DNA of 64,000 nt from Leucobacter chromiireducens subsp. chromiireducens (GTDB lineage Bacteria; Actinomycetota; Actinomycetes; Actinomycetales; Microbacteriaceae). Under the pieces are notes generated by a model. That model saw only the letters and a list, made by a program, of their open reading frames with translations, was not told where the DNA came from and searched no databases. A program made the position numbers and the translations under genes. Below, one piece after another: positions 25,853 to 33,624 of this stretch (position 1 is the first letter of the stretch; each line of letters opens with the position of its first letter). The stretch is from the NCBI RefSeq assembly GCF_016758255.1, contig NZ_QYAD01000001.1, positions 1,213,171-1,277,170 on the forward strand, written 5' to 3'.

Positions 25853-26929
25853 ATGACTCGTCTTGCCACCCAACGACGCAGAAGCCCGGGCGCCCACGCC
25901 CGCGGTGCTTTCGCGCTGCTGCTTGGAGCCTCCCTCGTGCTCACCGGGTGCACCTCGGAACGGCCCGCGGCGGAAGCACCTGCGGAGTCATCGCTTGTGG
26001 TGAGCGAAGCTGAGTCGGGAGCGTTCCCCGTGTCGCTCGAGCACGCCTTCGGCACCTTTGCGCTTGAGAAAGCACCGGAGCGCATTGTGACGATCGGTTG
26101 GGCAAGCGAGGACATCGCCGTGGCACTCGGCATCACCCCGGTCGCGGTGCCGGTCAGCTGGGCTGGCGACGATGACGGGCTCGTGCCCTGGTTCCGCGAG
26201 GCGGTCGAGAGCGCGGGATCCCCGATCCCCGCAACGCTCACCGATCTGGGCGGGGGAGAGATTGACTTCGAGCAGATCCTCGCGCTGCGGCCCGACGCGA
26301 TCATCGCACCCTTCTCGGGCATCACGGATGTGCAGTATGAGCGGCTCGCAGAGATCGCTCCCACGCTCGCGTACCCGGAGAAGCCCTGGTATCTCGACTG
26401 GCAAGAGCACACCGAGTTCATCGGTGAGGCGCTCGGTCGTCCCGCGCTCGCCAAGCAACTGGTTGCTGAGACGCAGCAGGACATCGCCCAGCACGGGTCC
26501 GAGCATCCCGAGTTCGCTGAGTCGACGTTCGTGTACTCCACGGGCGTGAGCGAGAGCGGAACCGATGTCGGGTTCTACGCGCCCACCACTTCGCTCATCG
26601 GAATCATCGAGGATCTCGGGCTGACCCTCTCGCCCCAGGTCGCTGAGCGGGCGCAGAAGTTCCCCGACGAGCTCTACTTCGGCGTGAGTCTCGAAGAGAT
26701 CGACGAGGTGGAGGCCGACGTGTTCCTCGGGCTGGTGAACAACCAGGATGAGGTCGACCTCGCGCTGGCGCAGAGCCTCTTCCGGAAATGGCAGCCGATC
26801 GCGAACGACCGTGCGGTGTGGCTCACCGACCGCGAGGTGTCGCAGGCGGTCGCCGCACCCTCCGTGCTGTCGGTGCCGTGGGTGCTTGACGAGTTCGTGC
26901 CCGAGGTCGCCGACGCACTGCAGCGGTAG
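25853..26929 (+). CDS. Iron-siderophore substrate-binding lipoprotein (FepB/FecB family)
   Basis: A 358-aa lipoprotein capturing a ferric siderophore at the cell surface. It has a basic N-terminus, a hydrophobic stretch and the lipobox LTGC (Cys near residue 33). The mature domain is a TroA/FepB-type fold: APERIVTIGWASEDIAVALGI, then DFEQILALRPDAIIAPFSGITDVQYERLAEIAPTL and a C-terminal LSVPWVLDEFVPEVADAL. ATG is preceded by AGGAGA. No permease or ATPase for this system is nearby, so it must share an importer encoded elsewhere. The following gene encodes a siderophore-interacting protein, probably for iron release. Confidence 0.9.
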   Translation: MTRLATQRRRSPGAHARGAFALLLGASLVLTGCTSERPAAEAPAESSLVVSEAESGAFPVSLEHAFGTFALEKAPERIVTIGWASEDIAVALGITPVAVPVSWAGDDDGLVPWFREAVESAGSPIPATLTDLGGGEIDFEQILALRPDAIIAPFSGITDVQYERLAEIAPTLAYPEKPWYLDWQEHTEFIGEALGRPALAKQLVAETQQDIAQHGSEHPEFAESTFVYSTGVSESGTDVGFYAPTTSLIGIIEDLGLTLSPQVAERAQKFPDELYFGVSLEEIDEVEADVFLGLVNNQDEVDLALAQSLFRKWQPIANDRAVWLTDREVSQAVAAPSVLSVPWVLDEFVPEVADALQR

Positions 26930-26932
26930 TTC

Positions 26933-27757
26933 ATGGTCTCGACGATGGATGCGCCGACGGCGCGCGTGTACCGCGCAGAAGTGTGCCAGAAGACCGTGCT
27001 GAGCCCCGGCATGATGCGAGTGGTGCTGGGCGGAAGCGACCTCGCCGGCTACCCCACGACAGGGTCGCCTGACGAGTACGTGCGGCTGTTCTTTCCCGAC
27101 GTTCCCGGTGAGGAGCCACGGATTCCGAGGGCGGTTGGGCGCGGGTGGGAGTTCGCGGCGGAGTGGGCCGAGCAGGTGCGTCCGGGTGATGCGATCGGCA
27201 TCAGTTCGCCCTTCGCTCAGTCTGTGCTCGATCCCGCCGCGCGGCGGATCACGCTCGTGGCAGACGCAACCGCGTTGCCTGCCGTGGAGCGCATCATCGA
27301 ACAGGCTCGGCCCGACACCGAGATCCGGCTGTTTTGCGAGGTCGCTGATGCGAGTGATGCGCGCCTCCCCGCGGCAGCGGCCGAGCGGATCGTGTGCGCG
27401 AACTGGCTGTACGAGAGCGGGAACGGCGCGTACGCGAGCCGGGTGGCAGACGTCTGCGTGCGCGCCGAGCTCGCCGCGGACGGGAGCGAGACGGTGTGGG
27501 TCGCCGGAGAGTCCGCCATGACCCGGAGGGTGCGGTCGCACTTGCGAAAGACGCTCGGGTTCCCCGCCGCGCACACGCACCTGGTGGGGTACTGGACTGA
27601 TAACGAACGCGCCTGGAACGAACGCCACGATGCGCTGGGCGGCGAGGTGCGCGCCCAGCTTGACCACCTGTACTCGGCGTATCGCGAGGTCGAAGGCACC
27701 GCGCGAGAAGCCGTACTCGACGAGATCTACACGCTGTACGACCGGGCGAAGCTGTAG
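26933..27757 (+). CDS. Siderophore-interacting protein (SIP family ferric-siderophore reductase-like)
   Basis: A 274-aa cytoplasmic protein of the FAD-binding SIP family that releases iron from imported siderophores by reduction. Seen: VYRAEVCQKTVLSPGMMRVVLGG, DEYVRLFFPD, VRPGDAIGISSP, LVADATALPAVERIIEQ and VWVAGESAMTRRVRSHLRKTLGF, all family landmarks. Oddly, the usual R-x-Y-(T/S)-x-R FAD motif and the strand after it, expected between residues 45 and 75, are not recognisable; the stretch there is short and reads RIPRAVGRGWEF. It starts 3 bases after the lipoprotein stop (ATG at 26933, another at 26945). A hairpin terminator follows. Confidence 0.82.
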   Translation: MVSTMDAPTARVYRAEVCQKTVLSPGMMRVVLGGSDLAGYPTTGSPDEYVRLFFPDVPGEEPRIPRAVGRGWEFAAEWAEQVRPGDAIGISSPFAQSVLDPAARRITLVADATALPAVERIIEQARPDTEIRLFCEVADASDARLPAAAAERIVCANWLYESGNGAYASRVADVCVRAELAADGSETVWVAGESAMTRRVRSHLRKTLGFPAAHTHLVGYWTDNERAWNERHDALGGEVRAQLDHLYSAYREVEGTAREAVLDEIYTLYDRAKL

Positions 27758-27775
27758 CTCGAGGTTGAGGGTGCA

Positions 27776-27805
27776 CCCTGTGTGCGGGACAACCCGCTCA
27801 CAGGG
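27776..27805 (+). terminator. Terminator of the siderophore operon
   Basis: CCCTGTG-T-GCGGG-ACAA-CCCGC-T-CACAGGG forms a 12-bp stem with one internal T/T mismatch, starting 18 bp after the SIP stop. It has no U-run. Confidence 0.6.
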
Positions 27806-27903
27806 CCGCCACCACGCCGATTCTGTGCGAATTCTTCACAAGATTGGGATCGGGCCTCACGCCAGGTACCCCGCTGCCGATGATTGCGGCAGGAGGTGCT
27901 CCA

Positions 27904-28311
27904 ATGAATCCCACACTGTCCGCGTCGTCAGCCCGAGCTGCCCGGTCCGCTCGCGCCGTGCAGAGCCAGGCGCTCGGCGCACGCGGGGAAGCGCTCGCCG
28001 CAGCGTACCTCGCTGAGCACGGCTACGAGATTCTCGAGCGGAACTGGCGTGGTCGGCGCGGTGAGCTCGACCTCATCGTCCGCACCGCGCACACGCTCGT
28101 TGCGGTTGAAGTGAAAACTCGGCGGGGTACCGGCTATGGCACACCACTGTCCGCGGTGACCCCGCAGAAAGTGGCACGGCTGCGGCTCCTCCTGGGCGAA
28201 TGGCTGAGCGGCAGCGGGGAGGTGTCTGCGCGGCTGCGCATCGACGTAATCGGCATCCTGCTGCGTGCAGACGCGGGGCCCAGGCTCGAGCATCTGCGAG
28301 GTGTCGCGTGA
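27904..28311 (+). CDS. YraN/UPF0102 family endonuclease-fold protein
   Basis: A 135-aa protein of the YraN family, which has a Holliday-junction-resolvase-like (PD-(D/E)xK) fold and no settled function. The core is present: GARGEALAAAYLAEHGYEILERNWRGRRGELDLIV, followed by VAVEVKTRRGTGYG, supplying E, D and E-x-K of the putative nuclease site. The ATG at 27904 follows a strong AGGAGG; the frame is open upstream but without a start signal. The stop overlaps the comM GTG by 4 bp, placing it first in a yraN-comM-dprA operon. Confidence 0.92.
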   Translation: MNPTLSASSARAARSARAVQSQALGARGEALAAAYLAEHGYEILERNWRGRRGELDLIVRTAHTLVAVEVKTRRGTGYGTPLSAVTPQKVARLRLLLGEWLSGSGEVSARLRIDVIGILLRADAGPRLEHLRGVA

Positions 28312-29861
28312 GCGGCGGTGTGTACCGGGCTTCATCTGTTGCGCTCACCGGCATGGAAGGAACCGCCATCACCGTCGAGGCCGCGGTGTCGCAGCAACTT
28401 CCGGGAATGGCGATCATTGGGCTGCCCGACACCGCTCTTGCCGAGGCAAAACTGCGGGTCCGCTCGGCGACCGCGCAGGCGGGCCTGCCGCTCGCCGACC
28501 GCTTCGTGACCGTCAACCTGCGCCCGGCAGCGCTCCCCAAGCACGGCGCAGGCTTCGACCTCGCAATCGCGCTGGCGGTCCTCGCCGTCTCCGGGCACCT
28601 GAGCGGTGCGCGCCTGCACGAGACCGCGCACCTGGGTGAACTCGGGCTGGGCGGCGATGTGCGCCGGCCCGCTGGTCTCCTGTCGCTCGCAATTGCGGCG
28701 CAGGCGCTCGGCTTCGCCCGGGTGATGGTGCCCGCAGAGGGAGCGAGTGAGGCCGCGCTCGTGCCAGACCTCGAGGTGATCGCAGTGCGTGATGTGAGTG
28801 AGGCGGTGGGATGGCACCGGGGCGTGCCGGGGTGTGGGCGCCGTGTTACCCGACCCGCTCGCCGCACGCGGCAGCTCCCACCCGCCGAAACGCACAATGA
28901 TGTGCGAGAGATCGTTGGTCAGGAAGACGCGATCGACGCGCTCACGGTTGCCGCTGCGGGACGGCACCACCTGTCACTGCTCGGGCCGCCCGGGGCTGGG
29001 AAGACGCTGCTCGCTTCCCGGCTGCCGACGCTCCTGCCCGAACTCACAGACGACGAGGCACTCGAAGTCAGCAGCATTGCCTCGCTCGGCAGCGGGGCCA
29101 CTGTCACACGACTGATTCACACTCCACCGTTTGAGAGCCCGCACCACACCGCATCCGCCGCGGCGGTCATCGGCGGCGGGGCCGGCAACGCGGTGCGCCC
29201 GGGTGCCCTCACCCGCGCCCACCGTGGCGTGCTGTTCCTCGATGAGGCCCCCGAGTTCTCACGAACGGTCCTGGAAGCGCTGCGGCAGCCTCTTGAATCT
29301 GGGCGTGTGGAAATCCATCGAGCCCAGCTCCGAGCAACACTTCCCGCGCGAGTGCAACTCATCCTCGCGGCGAACCCGTGCCCCTGCGGGAACGCGAACT
29401 CCCTGGACCCCGAACTGCCGTGCCGGTGCACGCCGAGCGCACGCGTGCGATACCAGCAACGCATCTCGGGTCCGCTTGCTGACCGCCTGGATCTTCAGCT
29501 TGAGCTCCGAAGGGTCTCCCGTGCGAGACAGCCCGAATCACCGCGCCCCGTGCTCACGAGCGCGGATTTGCGCGCACGGGTTGCCGAGGCGCGGGCAAGC
29601 GCGCGAGCTCGACTGGCCGGCACCGGGTGGCGCGTGAACGCTGAGGTATCAGGTGATTGGCTTCGCACCTCCGCGCTCAAACTTCCCGCCGCAGACACAC
29701 TGATCCTCGACCGGGCGCTCAGCCGTGGGGCGCTGACCCTTCGCGGCTACGACAGAGTGCTCCGCGTCGCGTGGAGCATCTCTGACCTTGCAGGCGGTGG
29801 ACGCCCGCGCCGCGAACAGATCGCCCAGGCGCTCGTGCTCCGAAGCGGAGGAGTGCTGTGA
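28308..29861 (+). CDS. comM: ComM/YifB family Mg-chelatase-like AAA+ ATPase
   Basis: A 517-aa ring ATPase. ComM acts as a branch-migration helicase during natural transformation in some bacteria. An N-terminal ChlI/Lon-like domain covers residues 1-165, beginning VYRASSVALTGMEG. The AAA+ core has Walker A GPPGAGKT at about residue 225, a Walker B LFLDEAPEF, and the cysteine cluster NPCPCGNANSLDPELPCRC. A Mg-chelatase C-terminal helical region follows. The GTG start overlaps the yraN stop, and the stop overlaps the dprA GTG. The partner dprA is broken by an insertion, so any shared recombination function may be affected. Confidence 0.93.
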   Translation: MSGGVYRASSVALTGMEGTAITVEAAVSQQLPGMAIIGLPDTALAEAKLRVRSATAQAGLPLADRFVTVNLRPAALPKHGAGFDLAIALAVLAVSGHLSGARLHETAHLGELGLGGDVRRPAGLLSLAIAAQALGFARVMVPAEGASEAALVPDLEVIAVRDVSEAVGWHRGVPGCGRRVTRPARRTRQLPPAETHNDVREIVGQEDAIDALTVAAAGRHHLSLLGPPGAGKTLLASRLPTLLPELTDDEALEVSSIASLGSGATVTRLIHTPPFESPHHTASAAAVIGGGAGNAVRPGALTRAHRGVLFLDEAPEFSRTVLEALRQPLESGRVEIHRAQLRATLPARVQLILAANPCPCGNANSLDPELPCRCTPSARVRYQQRISGPLADRLDLQLELRRVSRARQPESPRPVLTSADLRARVAEARASARARLAGTGWRVNAEVSGDWLRTSALKLPAADTLILDRALSRGALTLRGYDRVLRVAWSISDLAGGGRPRREQIAQALVLRSGGVL

Positions 29862-30815
29862 CCGGCCACGACCTCGCGACGCCGCTGATGCCCGACCCCG
29901 TAACGAGCGCTCAGCTCCACACGCTGTGGGCACTGCCCGAGCTGCGGCTCGACGCTACATCCGCACCTGGGACTCGCGCTGAAGCACCCCACGAAGAGCT
30001 CGCACTCACCAGTGCCGAGCTCGCGGAACTCTTCGCACGAATCGTCTGGTCTCGCATCACCGAACCAGGCGATGCGACCGCCGGTACCCTCATCGCATGG
30101 CTGGGCGCGCCCGCTGCGCTCGCCCTCGTCGCGCGAGGGGCGCACCCGCGTGAGTTCGACGAGCGGTTTCTCCGCACAGAGGCCCCTTTAGGGAGTGCGG
30201 CGGCGGGGGAGCCGCCGAGCGGCCCGGCCATCACCGCTGCGCTGCGAAGATGGCGGCCCCGCATCGCTGACACCCCAGCGAGTTCCGACATCGAGCGTGC
30301 TGTCGAGCTCGGCATGCGCGTGGTGACCCCCACCCACCCCGCGTGGCCCCAGCAACTCAACGATCTTGGCGCACACACGCCGCACCTACTCTGGGTTCGC
30401 GGCAATCCAACGCACCTCAGCGCGCCCTCGCTCGCGATCGTGGGCGCACGCGCGTGCACGAGCTACGGCGCGCACGTGACCGCTGAGCTCGCAGCAGCCG
30501 CGGTGGCGGGCGGACGCGTCATCGTCTCTGGCGCAGCCTACGGAGTTGACGCTGTCGCGCACCGCACCGCGCTCGCCGCAGAGCGCCCCACCGTCGCCGT
30601 GCTCGCGGGCGGAGCTGATCGCGTCTACCCGGCCGCTCACGACACTCTGCTTGCGCGTGTGCGAGAGCAGGGGGTCGTGTGCTCAGAGCTCGTCCCCGGG
30701 GCTGCGCCGACACGGTGGCGGTTTTTGCAGCGCAATCGCTTGATCGCCGCGCTTGCCGACGCAACGCTTGTCACGGAAGCCGGGCCACGCTCCGGCTCCC
30801 TCAATACCGCGGGTC
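29858..30815 (+). pseudogene. dprA: dprA, 3'-truncated by insertion of a mobile element
   Basis: The N-terminal ~320 residues of the host DNA-processing protein DprA, which loads RecA onto incoming single-stranded DNA. An N-terminal extension is followed by the Rossmann-fold core: HPAWPQQLNDLG, SLAIVGARACTSYG, VIVSGAAYGVDAVAHR, GGADRVYPAAH, SELVPGAAPTRWRFLQRNRLIAAL and EAGPRSGSLNTAG. At that last motif homology stops. The expected AxxxGRxxxAVPG and C-terminal winged helix are missing and the frame runs on into unrelated, low-complexity sequence to a stop at 31144. The 3' remainder should lie at the far end of the element. GTG start overlaps the comM stop. Confidence 0.88.
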
Positions 30816-30825
30816 AACCAGCACG
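30805..30825. other. Likely left attachment junction of the element in dprA
   Basis: DprA coding similarity ends after the codons for NTAG at about 30815, and the sequence becomes noncoding at once. The crossover is therefore at about 30805-30825. The core sequence cannot be defined without the right junction, which is outside the window. Confidence 0.5.
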
Positions 30826-31379
30826 GGTACTCTTATATGTCCGTTGCTTACTCATTTCTTGGGTAGGCTGCACCGTTCCAGCACAGCAAAGACTGGCTCG
30901 CCCGAGGCGCAGCGGCAGCGCAGCCGCGGGCCACCAGAGATCGCGACCGAACGCCTCAGGGCGCACCAGCGCAGCATCGTGCCGCAGTACGAGCGGAGGC
31001 ACGGGCAAACGAGCACTGCAACAAACGCAGCAGCAGGCCCAGCCACGAGCGCAGCAGCGGCCACGGAGCGGGAGCGCAGTGGTCGCGGCTCGACAGCACA
31101 GCAAGCACCGCCGCGACACGCCGGAACGATCGTTCTTGTTGTAAGTCGCTTCGCCTAGCCTCGAAGAAACACCGAGGGCCACGCTACTCCCATAACACAA
31201 GGCGCGACCCTCGTTCGTTCTTCCCGCTCCGGCAGTGGCGCCTCCGGCAGTCGACCGTCAGATGAGCGGCGGACAGATCTGAACAAGTCATGATGCGCCT
31301 GACACGACGTCAGGCGCTGGGGCGCAGCACAGCCGCGCCCGGGTGGTGATGTGACAGGAGTTCCCTCCTGCAAAGTCGT

Positions 31380-31435
31380 GACTCGGTGCTCTGAGTCGCC
31401 CTAAGGGACGCGAGGTTCGATTCCTCGCCGTGAGC
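31380..31435 (+). ncRNA. tRNA-like 3' half (class II shape)
   Basis: In order: a stem GACTC/GAGTC (31380-31397) enclosing an 8-base loop, a small variable-arm-like hairpin CCC-TAA-GGG (about 31400-31408), then a perfect T-arm CGAGG-TTCGATT-CCTCG (31411-31427). A matching acceptor stem and D-arm are not found, so it is not a functional standard tRNA. It may be a degenerate Ser/Leu-type tRNA or a tRNA mimic. Confidence 0.4.
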
Positions 31436-31475
31436 GCGTGCGCCCGCGAGGACGAGTGGACAGTCTGCAGGCGAG

Positions 31476-31492
31476 GCCGGTTGGATTCCGGC
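31476..31492 (+). ncRNA. Second T-arm-like hairpin
   Basis: GCCGG-TTGGATT-CCGGC has the 5-bp stem and 7-base loop of a tRNA T-arm, with TTGGATT in place of TTCGATT. It lies 50 bp after the first T-arm and before the terminator, so the region may be a tandem array of decayed tRNAs. Confidence 0.3.
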
Positions 31493-31538
31493 TGAGACAC
31501 GACATTAGCGGTTGTGCCATGCGTACAGACCGTATCTG

Positions 31539-31574
31539 GAGCCGTCACGGGCAACCGTGACGGCTCTTGCTTTT
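31539..31574 (+). terminator. Rho-independent terminator
   Basis: GAGCCGTCACGG-GCAA-CCGTGACGGCTC, a perfect 12-bp stem, is followed by TTGCTTTT. It can end a plus-strand transcript through the tRNA-like region. The small minus-strand gene to its right also ends toward it. Confidence 0.85.
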
Positions 31575-31582
31575 CCGGCCCT

Positions 31583-31789
31583 CTACCGTAGGTGCCCGAA
31601 CGGGTCGACCACGGAGTGCAACCCGTGCTCCGGGCAGACGAACGCGATGCGAGCTCCAATACCGTCGGCGCCGACGTCCTCCGGCACGCAGTCGCTGCCG
31701 CATACGCGGCAGGTGCGGTAGCCGTCGTCCGCTCGCACCGTGATCCTGACGTCGTCGGGAATCACTACGGCGTCATCGTCGTCGCTCAT
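31583..31789 (-). CDS. Small zinc-ribbon-like protein
   Basis: A 68-aa protein of unknown function. It has an acidic N-terminus (MSDDDDAVVIPDD), then TCRVCGSDC and, 27 residues later, FVCPEHG. The Cys/His pattern suggests one zinc site. The closing C-P-E-H-G motif recurs in the small protein at 59256-59444, so the two may be paralogues carried by the element. It is transcribed against its neighbours as a single gene. Confidence 0.6.
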   Translation of the reverse strand: MSDDDDAVVIPDDVRITVRADDGYRTCRVCGSDCVPEDVGADGIGARIAFVCPEHGLHSVVDPFGHLR

Positions 31790-31860
31790 ACTGCGACTCT
31801 ACGCGCACTGTGCTCTCGGCTGTCAAGAGCAGTGGCAAGAGCGCGAGCCTGAAAAACAAA

Positions 31861-31887
31861 AACCCCGAGGCATTGCGCCTCGGGGTT
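31861..31887. terminator. Bidirectional terminator
   Basis: AACCCCGAGGC-ATTGC-GCCTCGGGGTT, a perfect 11-bp stem with A-rich sequence on its left, so it works best for minus-strand transcripts. The central sequence is almost identical to the terminator at 59731-59761. Confidence 0.75.
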
Positions 31888-32019
31888 CTTGCGTCTATTC
31901 CGCTCGCCGATGCGAGCAAGGAAGCGAGTGTTGGGGCCGGGCATAGCCCGTCCCGGGAAGAACTTTGAGAGGTGCAGCCCTGCGGGCTGTGGCTCTGTTG
32001 GCATCACGGAACAACAGAA

Positions 32020-32424
32020 ATGAGCACAGCCATGTCTGAGCAAAAGCAAGCACAGAAGCAGATCACCGTGTCCGGCGTCGTCGGGGACACGGTGAAGTAC
32101 AGCACCACGAAGCTGGGCCAGCCCTACATCTCATTCGAGATCGCGGTCCAGGAGGGTCCACGTCGCGGCGCGAAGCGCACCGTGTACTACACAGTGAACG
32201 CGTTCCGGCAGCTCGCCGTGAACGCATCGCAGAGCGTCAAGCCGGGCGACCGTCTGCTCGTGACTGGCACCGCTAAGGAGGTGCTGCTCTGGAACCGGGG
32301 CGGCTCCATCGCGAAGCACACCATCAACGCCGAGCGCATGGGACACGACCTGTTCTGGGGCACCAGCGAGTTCACGCGCGGCACGGAGAACGCAGAGGAA
32401 AGCACAGACAAGGCTCAGGCATGA
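32020..32424 (+). CDS. Single-stranded DNA-binding protein-like (SSB, element-encoded)
   Basis: A 134-aa OB-fold protein, first gene of a six-gene coupled operon. The core reads ITVSGVVGDTVKYSTTKLGQPYISFEIAV, TVYYTVNAFRQLAVN and VKPGDRLLVTGTAKE, an SSB-like order. It lacks the acidic DDDIPF tail of housekeeping SSB that recruits partner proteins; the C-terminus is ENAEESTDKAQA. Such truncated SSBs are common on conjugative elements, where they protect transferred strands. The start is ATG at 32020 or 32032; neither has a strong ribosome-binding site. The stop overlaps the next ATG. Confidence 0.8.
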   Translation: MSTAMSEQKQAQKQITVSGVVGDTVKYSTTKLGQPYISFEIAVQEGPRRGAKRTVYYTVNAFRQLAVNASQSVKPGDRLLVTGTAKEVLLWNRGGSIAKHTINAERMGHDLFWGTSEFTRGTENAEESTDKAQA

Positions 32425-32654
32425 GCACGAGGGGACCCGAAATGACTGCTTCAAAGCCCGCCACGTCCACGCTCACGATCCTCGGCGTCACCGTCGTCGT
32501 GGGCAGCGCCATCGGCCTCGCCCTCAATGATCTCGTAATCGCCGACGGTACGAGCCTCTTCGGGCGCGCCGTCCTGTTCGCCGCATTCGGCGCGGTGCTC
32601 CTGGTGATCGGCCGTGCCCGCGACGCACAAAGAGGAGAGAAGAAGACATCATGA
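32421..32654 (+). CDS. Small two-helix membrane protein
   Basis: A 77-aa protein, unrecognised. Two hydrophobic segments (about residues 17-36 and 45-63) with a short polar loop and a basic C-terminal tail (RARDAQRGEKK) predict an inner-membrane hairpin. It starts by ATGA overlap with the ssb-like gene and ends by ATGA overlap with the next, so it is translationally coupled within the operon. Confidence 0.65.
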   Translation: MSTRGPEMTASKPATSTLTILGVTVVVGSAIGLALNDLVIADGTSLFGRAVLFAAFGAVLLVIGRARDAQRGEKKTS

Positions 32655-33034
32655 CCCCCTCACTGACCCCATCGCTCACCCCATACGACACCGGCGACCG
32701 CCTGGAACCCCAGCCTTGGCGCCTCACGGACAACGACCACTACGGCTACGTCGACCTCGACGACGACGAGAGCACCACTGTGTTCACGATCGTCGGCAAG
32801 CGCCATGACCACAACACAGCCGACGGCTCACAGGGATACCTGCTGAGCGTCAGCACCTACGGCGACGACTCAGCCGTCGAGATCGACGGAGACAGAGTCC
32901 TCGTTCTCGACGAGGATACCCTCGTCGGCCTCAAAGTCCTCATCGAGCTCGCCGAGCAGGGTACTGCCGTCGACGCCGACGCCTGGCACCTCGTTCAAGG
33001 AACCATCAAGAAGATTCAAGGAGCACGACCATGA
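32651..33034 (+). CDS. Conserved hypothetical protein of the ssb-dprA operon
   Basis: A 127-aa soluble, acidic protein that I do not recognise. It has a Thr/Pro-rich start (MTPSLTPSLTPYDTGDRLEPQPW), alternating strands in the middle (STTVFTIVGKRHD, YLLSVSTYGDD) and an amphipathic helical C-terminus. ATGA overlaps on both sides tie it to the operon encoding SSB-like, DUF4192 and DprA-like proteins, so a role in DNA establishment is possible, but nothing shows it directly. Confidence 0.65.
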   Translation: MTPSLTPSLTPYDTGDRLEPQPWRLTDNDHYGYVDLDDDESTTVFTIVGKRHDHNTADGSQGYLLSVSTYGDDSAVEIDGDRVLVLDEDTLVGLKVLIELAEQGTAVDADAWHLVQGTIKKIQGARP

Positions 33035-33624
33035 ACGCGCAGCCCACCGTCCTCAAGGCCACGAACAGCGCTGACTTCCTCGCCGCGCTGCCGCGCCTCA
33101 CCGGTATGACAGCCCCTGAGAGCCTGTTCGTCGTGCTGTTCGACGGCCCCAGGACACTGGGCTCAGCCCGAATCGACCTGCCGCAAGAGTTGGAGAAGCA
33201 GCTGAAGAGCCCCGGCGAAGAGATCGCGGCCTGGCTGCGCACCGTCGCCGAGATCGCCCTCAAGGGAGACGCAGTCGCCGTAGTCGTCAACACAGACGCT
33301 GTGCTCTCGAAGCAACCCGTGTCGAGCCCACACGGTGCACTCACCGGCGTGCTGGCCGACGTGCTCCACGCTGCCGGCTGCTCAGTACGAGACGCCCTCG
33401 CAGTCGGCTCAGACGGCTGGGCGAGCTTCGTCGGCACGAACTTCCCTCAGCTGCACAGCCTCGATGAGATCACCAGCAGCGTCCTGCATGATCCCGAGCA
33501 CGAGCTGCTCACGGTCGACGAGTGGCGCGCCCAGCACCCCGAGCGGACCACCGAGGACCCCGAAGAAATCGCCGACATGGCCGCGCAGATGCGCGCCGCC
33601 GGCAGTAAGGAGAACAGATCATGA
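33031..33624 (+). CDS. DUF4192 domain protein
   Basis: A 197-aa protein matching the actinobacterial DUF4192 family, function unknown: FLAALPRLTGMTAPESLFVVLFDG at the N-terminus and a central region AVVVNTDAVLSKQP that relatives share. The C-terminus is acidic (ERTTEDPEEIADMAAQMRAAG). It is coupled by ATGA overlaps to the hypothetical gene before it and to the DprA-like gene after it. Confidence 0.7.
   Translation: MNAQPTVLKATNSADFLAALPRLTGMTAPESLFVVLFDGPRTLGSARIDLPQELEKQLKSPGEEIAAWLRTVAEIALKGDAVAVVVNTDAVLSKQPVSSPHGALTGVLADVLHAAGCSVRDALAVGSDGWASFVGTNFPQLHSLDEITSSVLHDPEHELLTVDEWRAQHPERTTEDPEEIADMAAQMRAAGSKENRS

Larger units (their letters stand above)
30826..31582 (+). other. Noncoding left end of the element with tRNA-like structures
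   Basis: About 760 bp without a credible gene; the open frame carried over from dprA is compositionally biased (Gln, Arg, Ser) and unlike any protein. Toward its right end are structures resembling parts of tRNAs on the plus strand, then a strong plus-strand terminator at 31539-31574. This suggests a noncoding transcript running rightward from somewhere after about 31200. Confidence 0.5.

Noticed and set aside
30816-31144. C-terminal 110 codons continuing the dprA frame past the junction
   Set aside because: Sequence is biased to Gln, Arg and Ser and has nothing in common with DprA. It is read-through into element noncoding DNA.
31360-31440. Complete functional tRNA gene
   Set aside because: The T-arm is perfect, but there is no matching acceptor stem, no D-arm, and the anticodon-like loop has eight bases. 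Kept only as a tRNA-like structure.
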